In this document: in pieces, positions 34,551 through 47,716 of the stretch
Position numbering within the stretch: position 1 is the stretch's first letter
How the letters are laid out: the number at the start of each line of letters is the position of its first letter
Source of the DNA: Sipunculus nudus
Taxonomy: Eukaryota > Annelida > Sipuncula > Golfingiida > Sipunculidae
NCBI GenBank assembly: GCA_026874595.1
Contig: CM049321.1
Location: forward strand, 9,110,979 to 9,174,978
Direction: 5' to 3'
Length of the DNA stretch: 64,000 bases
The notes under the pieces: generated by a model
Database searches by the model: none
The model's input: the letters and a program-made list of their open reading frames with translations, nothing else
What the model was told of the DNA's origin: nothing
Translations under genes and position numbers: made by a program

Positions 34551-36350
34551 ACAGAACCAAATTAGAGAAAGAGTCTCCCCGGACTGACTTAGATGCTGTG
34601 CAGATGGAAGTGCACACTACAGAAAATGTTGAAAGACTAGATAATTAACTGGCTATTGTATATGGGAAAGTCAAAGATCTGGAATTTTAACTGCTGCTGC
34701 TGATATATCCGAGGGAAACTGACAGATATAAAACCAGGTCCTAACAAGACAAACAGCCGTTCTTTTGGAAATTTGTTTTGTCTGATGTACAAACAACTCT
34801 GGAAGACATGGTTCCCCGGGGCAACCAGGTTCTGACGACGGCGATCCAGTCACTTTATCCTCTACACATCGTCTACATCTGAGAACCGCGAGATTCACTC
34901 ACGTGACTTCACATTTGTAGAACAATCCCATGCAACAATTCCTGTAAGGATTACGTCGGGTCCTGGTCGTCATCTGAATCGCGCATTCATGTGCCCTCTT
35001 TTAATTTTGATAATCCATCTGAGAGCACCAATGTTTGTTAGTATAGTAATATTTCCAATGCTGAGCCATTGAATAGCAAATTCTTTTGTACAAGTAGATC
35101 TTACATGGGTACTGTAAGACAATTACATCATATCATGACATAGGATATTACGTCTGCATTCGGGGTGTACGGTTTAAACAACGCCACCTGCTGAATAACA
35201 AGAATCATGGGGGAATTAGGGCATTTATTGAGGTGCATTGGTCGTCAATTCCCCTAGTTATAAGAGCGCAGTTTTGGCCTAGGTATATGTACATTCGCAG
35301 ATGGTGGCCCACGAAAGGCAAAGGGGTACATTGGACACGAGTGTTTGTTTCTAGGATGAGATCTGGCACATCTGGTACCTTTCTTAATGAACTGAGCCAG
35401 TTTTTAAAATTCTGGCCAATTGTTGCTTTTTTTGTTTCTGTTTTTATCTATTTAACCTATTTATTTTGTAATGAATATGAACATTCCTAGCATTTCTTGT
35501 TTTAACGTAAGAGGCAAAATGCCCTCGGAGGTATATATCAGTTATTTACTTGAAGAAAACAACATTTATAGGCCTACACTTTGTATATCTGAACACTGGC
35601 TGTTTGAAGAGAATATGTAATTGTTAATGTCTCTTCATTATGATTATAAGTATTACGGTATATCTAATGCCAGTCTTGATCCGTATTGGTTCCACCGGAG
35701 AGGTAAGGTAGGGGTTGTTTGTTTGTTACCTGGATCACAATCAAAAGCTTCCTTTCCATTGTAAGATAAAACTATTCTTTTCTCCCTGTCGAGGCCTAGA
35801 ATTGAGTTGTCGAACAGTTAAAAGATTTAACATGTTGTGGTGGAATTTGCAGTCTTGCTGTACTCGGGGAAGATTGTGCTCAGAGATAATGCTGTCTAAT
35901 ATGAGATATTAAAACATACAGTGAGCCCTACACTCCTTGTTATATGGGACGTCACGAATCATGCTCGTTAGATGGCTGTATTGTCACATGTAACCAGTGT
36001 AAGTGGTAAAATGTGCTATAGATTCATATAAAGCACTGAATCCGGGTTTAATTACGCTTGGAATTACAACAAAATTTAACTTCTTTGATATTTTCACAAT
36101 GCCAACCTATACGATAAATTTCAATAACATCAATTATCCCGTCTCCATATATGGCGCGGACACACAGACTGAATCGAGTGAAGACAATAACCTTTGCTTC
36201 CGCAGGATAAAATCTTGATATAATGCCAGGAAATTCACTCTAACGACTGAATAATGAAAAACAGAACATTCTAGTCGTGTGAGGTTACTTCCACCCTAAC
36301 TCAATGGAAAGTGGCCTTTACAGACTACAGGCTTATACTCACGGGTTCAC
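34550..36350 (+). mobile_element. Degraded LINE (non-LTR retrotransposon) fragment
   Basis: The clear part is 35471-35760, an apurinic-endonuclease-type N-terminus: CFNVRG, then a leucine/aspartate-type segment, CISEHWL, then after one in-frame stop (35618) YYGISNASLD and RRGKVGVV in the same frame. These match the order of motifs in the endonuclease domain of animal non-LTR elements. The outer limits (possible ORF1 remains near 34,550-34,700, downstream remains to 36,350) are guesses. No reverse transcriptase was found. Confidence 0.55.
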
Positions 36351-36850
36351 TGGTGGCTGACAATTATATACAGTAACTCTATATTTCTTATATATTATTT
36401 GTTTACCTAATTTGTTTACCTAATTTGTATTATGACGATGATGTATATTTAACAAAATGATATAATATATATCCAATAAGACATTTGGCACATCCTGGAC
36501 AGTGTACCTATCTTGTCAATTTCTATCGACGCGAGTTTAACCTAGTTGCACTTCAGGGGGCCGATACAGTTACTGCCTCCTGATATATCTGGTATTAACA
36601 CGTAGCAATACGAACTTTTAGAATCGCAAGATCGGAGTTACCTGTTTTATGTTTCGAACTTGTGTAACTATTTAACAAATATTAGTTTTTAAGATGATCC
36701 TATAATTTACTTCCACAGTGTTATTAAGAGGAACATTTACCAAGTTTTGTTTGTAAATTTATCATAACCACTTGTATTTTCGTGTGGGCGCATTTCTGAT
36801 CTGAATTTCGTTTAGTAATCCATGGGCCACGGCAGACCGGTAATCTATTA
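36351..36850. other. Spacer without recognisable gene
   Basis: AT-rich sequence. Its last part ('tcgacgcgagtttaacctagttgcacttcag') is also found near 58,220-58,265, so the duplicated unit may start near 36,500. Confidence 0.4.
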
Positions 36851-37840
36851 TATACTCATATACTGTGGTTGGTTTCATATTCGCGAGGCTATTTATTCGT
36901 GATTTTCATTTTTTCATTGTTTTAAGAGGGTTCCATTTTCGAGATCATTTGTAGTAACCTACTTATTGAGCTGTCCCACTTAGGGTATCTACAAGCGACT
37001 ACAGGCGACCTGGCTGTCGCCTCATGGTCATCGGGGGGGGGGGGGGTAGCCTGTTTGGCCGCCTTTAGTCGCCTGTAGTCGTCCGAAGTCGCCCAAAGAC
37101 GCGTGGCCTCTTACCTGTCGCCGCTTGATTTTCAACATGTTCAAAATTCTCAGGCGACAGCTTACTTGACGCCAGTGGGCGTAGCCTCTCTTCTACTGGC
37201 GTAGGTGCTGTCGTTGACTGTCACCAGGTGACGTGGCCTGTCGTAGGTCCTGTCGTGGGCTGGTGTAGTTGATACAGGGCCCATCCTTGTCTCCGGCTCC
37301 TCACATAGCATAGGATAGAGACTCGGAGAAACTTGTCGCGTGAGGGCGTAGCATTAATTCTGGTGTCGTGGGTTGTCGCCGGTGTAGTCGTAAGTTGTCG
37401 TAGGTGTGATCGTAGGTTGTCGTAGGTGATTGTCCTTTGTCGCGGTGATTGTGTCGCCGGTTGTCGGCAGCTTGTCGTAGCTTGTCGTCAGAGAGTCGTC
37501 AACCTGTTTTACCTTGTCGTAGACTATTGTCGTAGCGGAGGTCCTGTCGCCTGTTTTTCGGCGACCATGAGGGGCAGCCTGGTCGCCTGTGGTCTTCTGT
37601 AGGGTCGCCTGAGTAGGACAACCCCATGAGTGTCTATTATCACAGTACTGAAATCTTAACAATTTGACTAGGACAAACGAGAACAGGTGGAATTTGTTTA
37701 CCCATATGGGCAGATGATATGAATTGTCTGATATTCTTATTATGCCAATCTTTAATTTTCAGGTAACATAACATATAAGTTATTGTTTTTAATTTCAATC
37801 TTTTGCCTGTCGTTTTTTAAACCTCTAAGAATTATATATG

Positions 37841-37887
<47 letters not shown>

Positions 37888-39433
37888 TATATATAAGATT
37901 ATATATGACCGCTCACCTAATAAAATTGTGCGTCTTATTCACTAAAGTCTAATTTTCTTGATAACTTCCCCTTTTGCGAATATCGCGAAATTGAAAGATT
38001 CGCTAACAAAATGACAACCACCGTATCCGGTATCAACCGGTAGCGAAATGGGCTAGTCTTTTCGCGTCGAATCACATTTTTCAATTTGATACATTGTTTC
38101 ATTTGACAGAATTTGGAATCAGGAACTTTTAAGTAGCTGCTACATGTTGCATGTAATACACATCAACTGAAGACAAGGGATTAACCGGTGTCGAGAAAAT
38201 ATCTGGAAATATACAAACTTGTTTTGAAGCGTTTCCTCGTCAGCATAAAATGAGGGCTATAGTGTCTTAATTCAGACTCTAAGATAACATGTTAAAGGAC
38301 CATTTTGTAGGAAATATGATACATATTTAATTTAGAAATACATAGAGAATGCAAATTACAGAAATATAACAAGGTCCATTTGTATGACACATCGTGAAAT
38401 GATTGATCGATTACATTCATTTACTTAGTCATGGGAATAAAGGTGATTTTGAGTCTGTTACTTGCTTAAAGTTTTAAAACTTTAAACAGTCTGAACTGCA
38501 GAAATCCAGATTTATAACTGCACATTCGAATATACCCTATAATATTACCATAGAGCTAAAGTCAATGTTATATATTTACCCCGAAGCAATTAAACGGATG
38601 CATGGAAACTTTGCACATCATAGAAGCCAGAATAGCGACAGTAAATTTATGTTTGTTATAACGATTTTAAAAAGATTGTGGAAAAAAAGCCATTATTTAC
38701 AGGTTGATCTGAATACATTTTGAATGAATTCTCTACTGTAACCATTTATATTATTTCAAACCTATTAGGCATACATATCGCAGCAGTAAAATATAACACA
38801 ACCTTAGGACGACGTCTATACAAATGCGGAGCTGTGTAAAAAGTTGTTATTAAAGATATAAATACATGAGCTGAACGACTGCGCTTCTTTTGCAGAACTA
38901 ATGCAGGTATCAGGTGCTTTACATGACGCATTATTATTGGTTGAAAGCCAGTCACGTGATGAGTTGTTAAATGCTATACTTTAGAAGGTAAGGCGTACGC
39001 GCGACATTGCAGATTACCTCGTAACATTTTTATAATTTTTGACGTACTAATCTATGCTCGCATCCTATATGTTCTCAATAAAATGGAGCTGACTAGGTAT
39101 TTAGAATATTTTTTGAATCTCCACCAAGTGGTATGAAGTTTTCTGTTTTACCCTTGGACATTTCGTTTTAATGTGAGCAATATATTATTAAGATATTTTC
39201 TAGGGGATTAGATGACACCCCAATTTATTAAATGTTAAGAATAACCTTATAGCTAAAATGAAGACTTATCATCAAGTTAATCATCTATGTAAGTGAGTTG
39301 CATTGTCCTGGACGTGACCTGTATACGGGTTGTTGACAAGTGAAAGCTGTACAGGCTTACAGAGCAAAGTGGGATGAGAATCCTCAATGCGGGGTTTCTC
39401 GTCTCCGACTATGCTGGTTAAAAGGCAACATTT

Positions 39434-39477
<44 letters not shown>

Positions 39478-39480
39478 CTG
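36850..39480 (+). repeat. Unit 3 upstream block
   Basis: Homologous to 58,300-60,230 and partly to 46,000-47,380. Landmarks are 'attcgcgaggctatttattc', 'gattatatatgaccg', 'atgataca..attta', 'agtcacgtgatgagttg' (38951-38966) with an inverted CCAAT just before, 'ctttagaaggtaaggcg' and 'tacgggttgttgacaagtg'. It is interrupted by the element at 36,971-37,620 and carries (TA)n at 37,848-37,895 and (CA)n at 39,437-39,470. Confidence 0.7.
36971..37620. mobile_element. GTCG-rich inverted-repeat element (0.65 kb)
   Basis: The left end 'tgtcccacttaggg..ctaca' continues 'gactacaggcgacctggctg' and 'cctcatggtc'. The right end gives the same order on the opposite strand (about 60 bp, around 80% by eye). 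The interior consists of degenerate 'tgtcgtaggt' words, much richer in G and C than the surroundings, with a G14 run near 37,036. The homologous unit at 58,310-58,440 lacks it, which confirms an insertion. There is no coding frame of note. Confidence 0.75.
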
Positions 39481-39817
39481 TTCATGGCATAGTTCAAATT
39501 AACAGCTCGTTTGTGTTTTCCTAAATGTCATTTTATAGTGCAACCCCTCTGGATAGGCATGGACATAACTATCCAGTCATTTTGTGCTGAGTCCCCAAAT
39601 TCAGAACGTGTTTTAAACGAATGACACCAACACTTTTTCAGGTAAGATATAATGAAAGACATTATGTATAAAAGTTGATCACTCATTTGCAGTCAATCAT
39701 ATTTATAAACCCATAAATACTTTAAGCAGGGCATATATTAGGTTAATATATTAATGGTATTGCCGTGTTAGTCTGTAGATGAAGTGTAGGTATAAATAGT
39801 AAGCCTTCCATATAATC

Positions 39818-40229
<412 letters not shown>

Positions 40230-40559
40230 CTGTAGATATACTTGTAAATAAACAATGAAGTTAAGAACAATAGCACAGTATAAAGACATATGCATCAGGT
40301 TTACATATATTCCTATGCTAAGGAGCAGAATATAATGTTTTACGAGCAAACATCCCTCTCATATATCTACAGTGTTACGTAAACACGTGCCCATACAAAT
40401 AAAATTACTTGTAAATATGATTGAGACATATACCTCGTCAAGAGTACTACCTGAGTATCAAGCTCCATTTGTTTCACTCTTTACTATTTTACATCAGAGA
40501 GGTAATCGCCACTGCACTTATAAAGCAACAATAACTTAGTATTTGATAATAAAAGTAAA

Positions 40560-41720
40560 ATCTAATTATAAGATAACTCGCTACCTACAGTAGACACGAG
40601 ATAAAGCATTAAACCCATGTCGACGTCCATGTTAATATGCCTGCATGCGTTAATACAGATTTAAAACCCATGTGTTTGCCTATGCTTGAAACAACACACC
40701 ATTGTAATGGTCAAGTGGACCCAGTAGGTTTTCACTCTCCCGAAAGACAGACTGGGCTGACATCATTTGCAGTCAAATGTCCTAATAAAATGTTTAGCAA
40801 TATACGCATATACGCTGGCGGATACATGGGTTATTGAAAAAGAGTCAAGTGGGCAATGGGCCGTGACACTCAGCTTTGTCTAATAAACTACAAAAGGCAA
40901 CATGTAATAAACATAAGGTACGTCGACTGAAATTTGTATTTCTCTAGAACGGATTACCAGAATTTTTCTGTTCTGGATATAAGGTTTGAACATCCAAAGT
41001 TAAATGTTTATAATCTGTGCCCTGCTCAGTATCACACTGGTAGAGCCAGGCTGCCATTCCAACAAGCGACCAAGGGTCTTATATTCTCCCCGTGCAAAGT
41101 TTCGCAACTTCAGAATTTGATAAAAAAAGTAAAACCTATTCATATGGTAACTCGATACCTACAGTAAACACAGGTTAAAGCATAAAACCCATGTCGACGT
41201 CATGTGAATATAAAGTTTTGTATTTACATCAACTTAATTGTGTTTATAAATCATATATGTTTCTTCACCTGTCAGCCGTTGCAAAGCTTTGCCTGATTAG
41301 TGGGAAAACCGATGTATTTGTACATGAGCCTATGATTGAAATAACACATCGTTGTAATTATCTAGTGGATCCAGTAGGTTTTCACTCTCCCAAAATACAG
41401 GCTTTTTAAACAGAGCCAAGTGGCCAATCGGCGATGACACTCAGCTTAGTCTAATAAACTACGAAAGGCAATACCAAGTAAACATAAGCTACAGTGACTT
41501 GATTTCTCTAGAACAGATTACTAGAACGTGTCTGTTCTAGATATTAGGTTTGAACATCCAAAGTTGAATGTTTGTAATCGGTGCCCTGCTCAGTATCACA
41601 TGGATAGATCCAGGCTGTCATTCTAATAAGAGACCATGAGTCTTATATTCTCCTCGTGCAAAGGTTTGCATGATTAATGGGTAAACCAAAAGAGTTCCGC
41701 AAAAGTCGGTGCTCATAGCT
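40560..41720 (+). repeat. Tandem pair, about 570-bp units, in intron 2 of copy C
   Basis: 'acccatgtcgacgtc' at 40,614 and 41,187, 'ggttttcactctcccgaaa / caaaa' at 40,727 and 41,379, and 'ggtttgaacatccaaagtt' at 40,983 and 41,548. The copies are diverged. Short frames with the shared PVGFHSP segment read in each copy, but no start, splice pattern or domain supports a gene. Confidence 0.7.
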
Positions 41721-43279
41721 CAAAATGAGAATTTGGTAACAAACCTTGTCATATAATAAAATACAACACAAAAATTATACATCGACAAACATTATTTGTA
41801 GGATAATATTTTAACTCTACATCATGTTAAAAGTTTTAAAGGTTCAGAACAGGTAAATTATGAAAATATATCATCAACCAACAACCATCACTGCTCAGTA
41901 ACCTTGGTCTCTAAGAATTGTAATTTTAGGGTGCCAGAAACATGTTCGTGTCTCGTGTTTTGCAGAATTCAGAAAAATGTAACCTTATTTCAGGTTTCTA
42001 AGGCCAAATTACAATGGTTGCTTTGTTTTAAGGTAGAAGTTCCTAGGTTCTACGGTTTCGCTTTGTACGCTGTTCATACGGAGAGACGGAAATGTATTTT
42101 ATTCAGGTGAGCTTAATATGTAATATATACATGAATAATCTATAAATACCTAAAGGCCCAATTATGTTTAATGCTTTACTATCGACCAGCGTTTCTTTTT
42201 CTCACCTGCAGTGTTTTAGAAATGCAATGCCACCTTTCACATAATTAATGAACTGGTGCATTTGATTGTATTTTAGACCATATCTTTATAAAAAATCTTG
42301 GCCAAAGTGTGAATATGAATGCCATACGTACTTTTAAAATTGATCAATTTATTTTAAAGCTTGTGGCACATGTGAATCCAATGAACGACACTGGATTTTC
42401 TTTCACTGTATTTAATCATTGAATAAAGAAGCGAACTTTGAATGATGTCACCGTTAAATCTAGGTCATAGTGTATGAGATTACATTAACTTTCAACCGTA
42501 CCCTCCAGGACACATGATGTTTTGTTAAATTTGTTTCCGCGAAAACTGAACAGAAGTTGTATCATTCAGGTCCTTTCGGCAAGTTTCAAAATTTGGGTTT
42601 GATCTTGTATGTCAAATATGCTAAATATCATAATATTTTTTATCCTCTTAAAATAATGACATCTATATGATTGCATTTGATTTCAACTTAAAAACTTCGA
42701 TGTCAAATATGTGAGGAAACTATTTTGCAGGGTTGACTGCTGACAGAATGGCATTTACATCAACATGATTGTGTTTGTAAATCATATATGTTACGTCACA
42801 TTTCAGAAAAATTGGTTGATTGGGACTCTTGAGACATCTGCGAAAATAAGCCATTTTAATTTCGTTTACAAGTGTATCATTTGAATTTAAAGACTTTTCT
42901 TACTTGGCCCTACCTTTTCTCTACAATTTGTAAACATCTGTTGCATTTACATTACATACAGGTTATATCATCGAGGTTCTTGAGTGACTCAGAAAAAAAA
43001 AACACAATGGCTTTACAAATCTCTGGAAAATAATTGCAAAGTATTTTAAAGTGTTAACATCTTGTATAATGTTAGATTTGGCATTAACATCTGTATAATT
43101 GTATGTAAATCATGTGTGAATGGGCACATGTGAATAGTTAATGGTTGATGGAAGCACGTTGGGAAATATGTGCGAAAACAAATTCATTTAATTTCTTTGC
43201 AAGTGTGTCATTTAAAATTAATTGTCCTTACCATTTCCATATAATATGTGAACTACTCTTACATTTACATTACTTACAG
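41721..43279. other. Rest of intron 2 of copy C
   Basis: AT-rich. The last 450 bp contain two successive copies of the sequence that precedes exon 3 in other units ('cttttctacaatttgtaaacatctgt...acatacag' near 42,915-42,961 and 'ccatataatatgtgaactactctt...cttacag' near 43,235-43,279). This suggests a partial internal duplication that left a decoy acceptor. Confidence 0.45.
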
Positions 43280-44134
43280 GTTCCTATCCCAAAGGCCGGA
43301 AATCCCCATTCATGATGAAGGGAAGGCTCGGACGGTCTTGCTACAGGATCATAGGGATATCTTTGACGTGGGAAAGGTCGCGAAACACATGTGTAACTGC
43401 TGGGGGTGACCTCGTCAGCATTGAGACGAGAGAGGAACAGGAACACATCAATAAATTCAGTTAGTTGATTATATTTATAGGAAGATAACGAATCTTGTTC
43501 ATTACCTATACCTATCATGTGTGTACTTTATAACTGATCCCGGGTGTTACGATAATTCATTTTTTAAAAATAACAAAATAAATTGTATTAACTTGACACA
43601 ATTTTACAATTGGCAGGAAATACACAAATATATTAATGGGAGGATAACACGTTGTTTTTATTCCAATATTTATGGAGGGGGTGGTGGTGGTGGTGATTTC
43701 ATTCCTGTTGTTACGATAATTGTCCCTAGGTTAACTGTACAACATATTGTCGTAACTTGATCCAAACTCATATTTGATATACAAATTTTGAATATAAATT
43801 AGATATTAAATTGTACAATACAATAAATTGTACAGTACAATAAAATATAAATTTTATATATAAAGCGATGGTTCTGATATACTTTTATACCTCTATTCCA
43901 GGAATACTGCGTTCAATTTACTGGACCAGCGGCAGGTACGATATCTTTGCCCGTAAATGGTCATGGGAATCCACTCGGAATCAAGTTAAATACAAAAATT
44001 GGAATGATGGGGTTTGTTTGTCCGGTGGAATACTAGATGATTACATCATCCTTAACGGGCGGAAGGGGTGGCGGTGGAGCTGTACATGGAAAGCTTTCAA
44101 ATACTATGGACTCTGTGAAAAGTTTACAGAATAA

Positions 44135-44985
44135 AAAGGATACTCACTATTACATTTACTACTTATCAGATAAATATACATATATATATCAGAGATTTCT
44201 GATTGATTAAATATATTTTTTTTATTCATGTTGAACTTGCATTCTTCAGGCAGTGGTTAATCTACATTTGTTATGTTGCTGCTTCCATTTAACCACTTCT
44301 GTCTTTAGCACGGTTCGCTCAGTATCACTACCAGAGAAATTTCTAAAGGGCAAGTTATGCTGCGAAAAACTTATGGACACGCTATAGTCGGTTTCAGACT
44401 TATGCAGGTTCCTAATATCCATCTGTCATTTGTCCTTAAAGTACAATTGTGTATAATAGACAAAATGATTAACTAAGGAAATTCTCAAAGAGAAACCACA
44501 TAGGTCGTTATTTCGTTAAGGTGAAAACGCTTAAAATTATGTTTTGCTGATTCAAGAAGTCCATTTTTTACAAGATGTAGTGTTATAATAAAGGCAGTTT
44601 GCTGGCTCTCATTGTTCTGCATGAGTATGATTTGTGCTAAGAGAGCAACAGTGAATAAATATTGTACCTTTCACTAATATTTGACGTATTCTCTGTAAAT
44701 TTATTAACTTGGTACGTAGCAATATCACAGATGAAATAGATAAAGAAGCTATAATGATTTAAATTTATTTTGATGTGTCCTGATTATACCGCACTATGAA
44801 AACCTCCCAACTCCGTCAAAGAATCATAGTATATGGTTGAATTTTTATCTTTTATAGCCCATAGCAAACTTTCTACGGGTGTTTCTTTTTCGTTTGAATT
44901 GAAGACAAATTTAATGTCCACAGCTTCCTGCCGAGGGTTTGTGCAACTGAGTAAAATGATAACGATATAAAATGAGACACTTTCA
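44135..44985 (+). repeat. 3' flank of lectin copy C
   Basis: Homologous to the 3' flanks of the other units ('ttatcagataaatata', 'gctcagtatcactaccagagaaatt', 'aaggcagtttgctggctct', 'aactccgtcaaagaatcat'). No gene. Confidence 0.65.
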
Positions 44986-45570
44986 TTCGACAACCACTGT
45001 CCACATGGACACTCATTCGACAATCACAGTCCACTTGGACACTCTCATTCAACAACTACTGTCCACGTGGACCCTTTCATTCGACAACCGCTGTCCACGT
45101 GGACACATTCATGCCACTGTCCACATGAACATTCTAATCGGCAGTCACAGTCCACGTGGACACTCTCATTGGACAACCACTGTCCACGTGGACACTCTCA
45201 CTGGACAACCACTGTTCATGTGGACACTTTCTTCCGACAACCACTATCAACGTGGACACTGATTTGACAACCACTGTACATTCGGACACTCATTCGACAA
45301 CCACTGGCGACGTGGACACCCTTATGCCACAACCACTGTTCACAAGGACACTCTAATCAACAATCTCTGTCCACGTGGACACTCTCACTGGACAATCACA
45401 TTCCACGTGACCACCCTCATACGACAACCACCTTCCACGTGGACACTCTCATTCGACAACTGTCCGCGTGGACACTCAATAAACATTTTCTGCATGACTT
45501 ATTCAATTATCACTGTCCATTTTGACACTCAATAAACATTTTCTGCATGTCCACGTGGACACCCGTTCAA
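44985..45570. repeat. About 33-bp minisatellite centred on gtccacgtggac
   Basis: Roughly 18 imperfect copies of 'cattcgacaaccactgtcca' followed by 'cgtggacactct'. The best copies hold the 12-bp palindrome gtccacgtggac with a CACGTG core. All three forward frames stay open for 66-96 codons (HSTITVHLDTL-like repeats), a by-product of the repeat. It interrupts the 3' flank homology seen in the other units, so it expanded only in unit 3. Confidence 0.85.
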
Positions 45571-46010
45571 CAACCCATTTTGTTCAATCTAAAAAAGGTT
45601 ATAAATATTCACAGCTGCATCTTAATTTTAATAAATTAAAACCTACATATGCCAATAATTATACAATCATAAAAAAAACTAAAAATGTCTGACATTGTAT
45701 GTTAACCCACTTTCATGAAACACTTCCTGCAAGCACGTATACATGGGACAAATGAAAACTAAAAACGACAGAATAACAAATCAATAGTAAAACGGGTTTA
45801 ATAAAAATTTTGATGGTAAAATTTAAATCAGCATATTCAAAATACCACAACTTGATAAATAACTTGACATGTTTTTTGACGGCTTTAAGACTTGTCAATA
45901 ATGACGGCCATCATGGATTATTTCATTTACGTATCTGCCAAAATATTATTATAATTCGCGTCAACTCAAAAGCAGTATTCGAGCAAGACAATTAACATTC
46001 AATAAAATAT
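45571..46010. other. Spacer between units 3 and 4
   Basis: AT-rich, continuing the 3' flank of unit 3 ('gacttgtcaataatgacgg' resembles 'aaaataatgacgg' near 55,219). No gene. Confidence 0.4.
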
Positions 46011-47510
46011 TTTGGGAGTTCAGCCTGCTTCAGGTCCATGTGAGGAAAATGTAGGTGTCATTAACGAACATTTTGAAAAAAAAGTATACCTTGAACATTG
46101 GCGGGAATGTCAGTGGTTTTTCATTAATTATTTAACGAAGAGCCTTTTATTTACCAAATTTTATGCTTGCATTACCATTTGCACATCTTATGCTAATCAA
46201 TAGTTGTCCGCTCTTCTACTAAGGAAAATATAAGAAGTATACAAGTTTGTATTTAAGCGTTCCCTCTTCAGCACAGAGTGAGGCTTATTGTGTCAAACTA
46301 TAAATTAAAATGTCAAGGGATCATTATATAAGAAAATATGGTTAAATATACGTAATTATTTGGGAAATTCATGGCGAATTAAATTACAAAAGTATAACGG
46401 GATGTTTGCAAACTCATACCAGAACCAGTTAATTGATGTTGAGTCTTCGCATGAGTCATCAATGACATTCAGTTAAACAATCATGTACTTAAAGGTTTCT
46501 CAGCCTGATACTAGAACAATTTTAAACGTTTGAGTGGCAGAAATCCAGATTTATTACTGCGCATTAGACTATACCTTAGTAAAATAGCTGAGTTTAAGTA
46601 AATGATATATATATATATATATCCCCTTACAGTTTTAACAGGCTGTGTAGAATTTACGAGTATTTTATTAGGCATACATGTTAACTGTTTTCGATGCAGC
46701 AATAAACTGCAACACAGACTAAGGACTTCTATAGAAACGAGGGGCTTTCTGTGTAAAAAAAAGAATTGTAATTAAAGATATACTTACATTAGCTGATCGA
46801 CTGCGATTCTTCTACAGAACTAATACAGGCATGAGCTGCACCACATGGCACACTATTATTGGTTTAAAGCCAGTCACATGAGGGTTTGGTGTATTCTATA
46901 CCTTAGAAGGCAAGGTGCATGCGAGACATAGCGGATTACCTCGCAACATTATTATAATTTTGGACGTACTAATCTGTGCGAGCATCTTATATGTTCTCAT
47001 TAATATAATGCAGCTGGCTGGGTATATAAAATATTATAATAAACCCTCCATCAGTTGGTGATAAGTATTACGTTTTACCCTTGGATATTTCTTTTAACTG
47101 TGAGCAATAAATGATGATGATATTTTCAACGAGATTGAATGACACCCGAATTCATTTAATTCTGGAGATCATCATAGTATAATCATGTACTTATCATGAC
47201 GTTAAGCATCTCTGTAAGTGAGTGGTTTTGTCCTGGGCGTTACCTGTGTACGAGTTGTTGACAAGTGACAGCTGTGTAGGCTTACAGAGTTAAGTGGGAG
47301 AATCCCAATGCGAGGTTTCTTGTCTCCGATTATTCTGGTTAAAAGGCAACATTTAAAAAACATGTATACTATTCATTGCATTATTTAAATGAACTGCTCG
47401 TTTGTATTTTCCTAAAGGTCGTTTGAAAGTACAATCCCTTCAAGAGGGAACTGGAGAGGCATGGACAACAATTATCCAGTCATTTTATACTGAGTCCCCT
47501 TATTCGGAAC
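46010..47510 (+). promoter_or_regulatory. Upstream block of lectin copy D
   Basis: Homologous to the unit 3 and unit 5 upstream blocks: 'ctattattggtttaaagcca' (inverted CCAAT), GTCACATGAG where the E-box core has changed from CACGTG to CACATG (46875-46880), 'taccttagaaggcaagg', 'cgagttgttgacaagtgac'. A (TA)n lies at 46603-46622. The 5' UTR region just before the ATG ('ggcatggacaacaattatcc') is shared with copies B and C. Confidence 0.45.
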
Positions 47511-47649
47511 ATGTGGTTTAATCGAATGTCCCTAATACTTTTGTCAGGTAACATATAATGACAAACATTACGTACAAAAATTGAGTAATTATTATACAGT
47601 ATGCATACATTGGGGTCCATTGGCTCTACATGTTTTTGGATACACAGAC

Positions 47650-47650
<1 letters not shown>

Positions 47651-47710
<60 letters not shown>
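47651..47710. repeat. (TA)n array in intron 1 of copy D
   Basis: A TA run of about 60 bp just before the left end of the DIRS-like element. A second TA run at 52431-52458 follows its right end, which suggests insertion into or beside a TA tract. Confidence 0.9.

Positions 47711-47716
<6 letters not shown>

Noticed and set aside
45155-45262. Possible CRISPR-like array (regular repeat with spacing)
   Set aside because: Units are contiguous and degenerate, without unique spacers, and the context is an animal genome; it is a minisatellite.
44972-45356. Three overlapping forward frames of 66-96 codons with VHLDTL/STWTL repeats
   Set aside because: All three frames are open because the 33-bp repeat lacks stops; no start context, signal or conservation beyond the DNA repeat.
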